Assembly: GCA_040954595.2 (NCBI GenBank)
Contig: CM082586.2
Location: forward strand, 4,588,001 to 4,652,000
DNA: 64,000 nucleotides
Source: Balanoglossus misakiensis
Taxonomy: Eukaryota; Hemichordata
Direction of reading: 5' to 3'
This document shows positions 63,635 through 64,000 of this stretch, in pieces; position 1 is the stretch's first letter; each line of letters opens with the position of its first letter. The notes below the pieces were generated by a model, which saw only the letters and a list, made by a program, of their open reading frames with translations, ran no database searches and was not told the DNA's origin. The position numbers and the translations under genes were made by a program.

Positions 63635-63795
63635 TTATGTTATCTGTTCCTTGGCAATAATTTCTTTGAGCTGTTTTCTCCTTATTATTCTTTCAACCAC
63701 TGGGAGTAACAAAGCCAGTCCAGCTGCCAGCAACAACAGCGCCCCTGTCACCCAGAATGTCCAATCATACACGTTTGTAGTATCACGTAACCAAC
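63635..63795 (-). CDS. Last exon of a second SLC16-type carrier
   Basis: On the minus strand, an acceptor (TCTTTTAG) at 63796-63798 opens a frame, completing a Gly codon, that encodes Trp-Leu-Arg-Asp, a segment of about 22 hydrophobic residues and a basic tail (RIIRRKQLKE) ending at TAA (63637-63635). The split Gly followed by [W/F]-[L/M]-Arg-Asp and one final helix matches the last exon of the SLC16 gene at 57756. This is therefore the C-terminus of a related carrier whose other exons lie to the right of the window. Minus-strand AATAAA occurs at 63562-63557. Confidence 0.8.
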
Positions 63796-64000
63796 CTAAA
63801 AGATACAAAATGTTTGTAAGATATAAATATAGAGCATTACTCTGCAGGAAGGGAACAGCATATAACTATGTTATACTTCTATAAATCCATACATCTATCC
63901 ATCAATCTATTAATTAATTAATTAATTAATTAATTAATTAATTAAAATGACAAATTTCAATGTTGATCTGGTTAATTAATTAATATTTAACACAATTGAA
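63796..64000 (-). other. Intron of the second SLC16-type gene
   Basis: Non-coding, AT-rich, with the ATTA microsatellite. It should be the last intron of the minus-strand carrier. Confidence 0.6.
63909..63945. repeat. (TTAA)n microsatellite
   Basis: About nine tandem AATT/TTAA units. Confidence 0.95.

Overview
This is eukaryotic nuclear DNA from an animal. The genes are split by GT-AG introns of about 0.3 to 4 kb, the introns and flanks are AT-rich, and AATAAA signals follow several genes. All recognisable products are animal families: PTDSS1, MTERF3, PI4KB, an SLCO4A1-like OATP, SLC16 carriers, a Schlafen-like AlbA protein, SDR16C dehydrogenases and an intronless TRIM-NHL gene. Gene density (about ten loci in 64 kb), short dispersed inverted-repeat elements and an intronless TRIM-NHL gene suggest a marine invertebrate. 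I lean towards an invertebrate deuterostome (hemichordate or amphioxus type), but a lophotrochozoan is not excluded. The lineage is inference.

Layout from left to right: the last coding exon of an unidentified + strand gene (592-783); two tandem - strand SDR16C-type dehydrogenases (2678-4558 intact, 5200-7236 frameshifted); mitochondrial MTERF3 (-, 7749-10083), head to head across about 470 bp with PTDSS1 (+, 10553-23380, 13 exons); a three-exon gene for a 96-residue membrane protein that I cannot assign to a family (+, 26478-27259); an OATP/SLCO4A-like transporter (-, 28745-32700, with a probable 5' UTR exon near 35311); a Schlafen-like protein ending in a CAAX box (-, 37039-39600); PI4KB (+, 43255-50684, 13 exons); an SLC16 carrier (+, 54777-57991); an intronless TRIM-NHL gene (+, 59321-61540); and the final exon of a second SLC16 gene (-, 63635-63795).

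Exon boundaries were set by hand. For every multi-exon gene except SDR copy 2, the exons join in phase to one open frame without internal stops: 304 aa SDR, 429 aa MTERF3, 528 aa PTDSS1, 96 aa small protein, 704 aa OATP, 646 aa Schlafen-like, 865 aa PI4KB and 525 aa SLC16. This is ordinary animal genome sequence, with no operons and no shared pathway across the window. PTDSS1 and PI4KB both act in membrane phospholipid metabolism, but I see no sign of linked regulation. Only the MTERF3/PTDSS1 pair appears to share a promoter.

The most interesting points are the unassigned 96 aa membrane protein gene, probable exon-1 gene conversion between the SDR copies, the frameshift in SDR copy 2, a GC-AG intron in MTERF3, the C-terminal CVIL prenylation motif on the Schlafen-like protein, the MTERF3-PTDSS1 head-to-head pair, and three families of small inverted-repeat elements.
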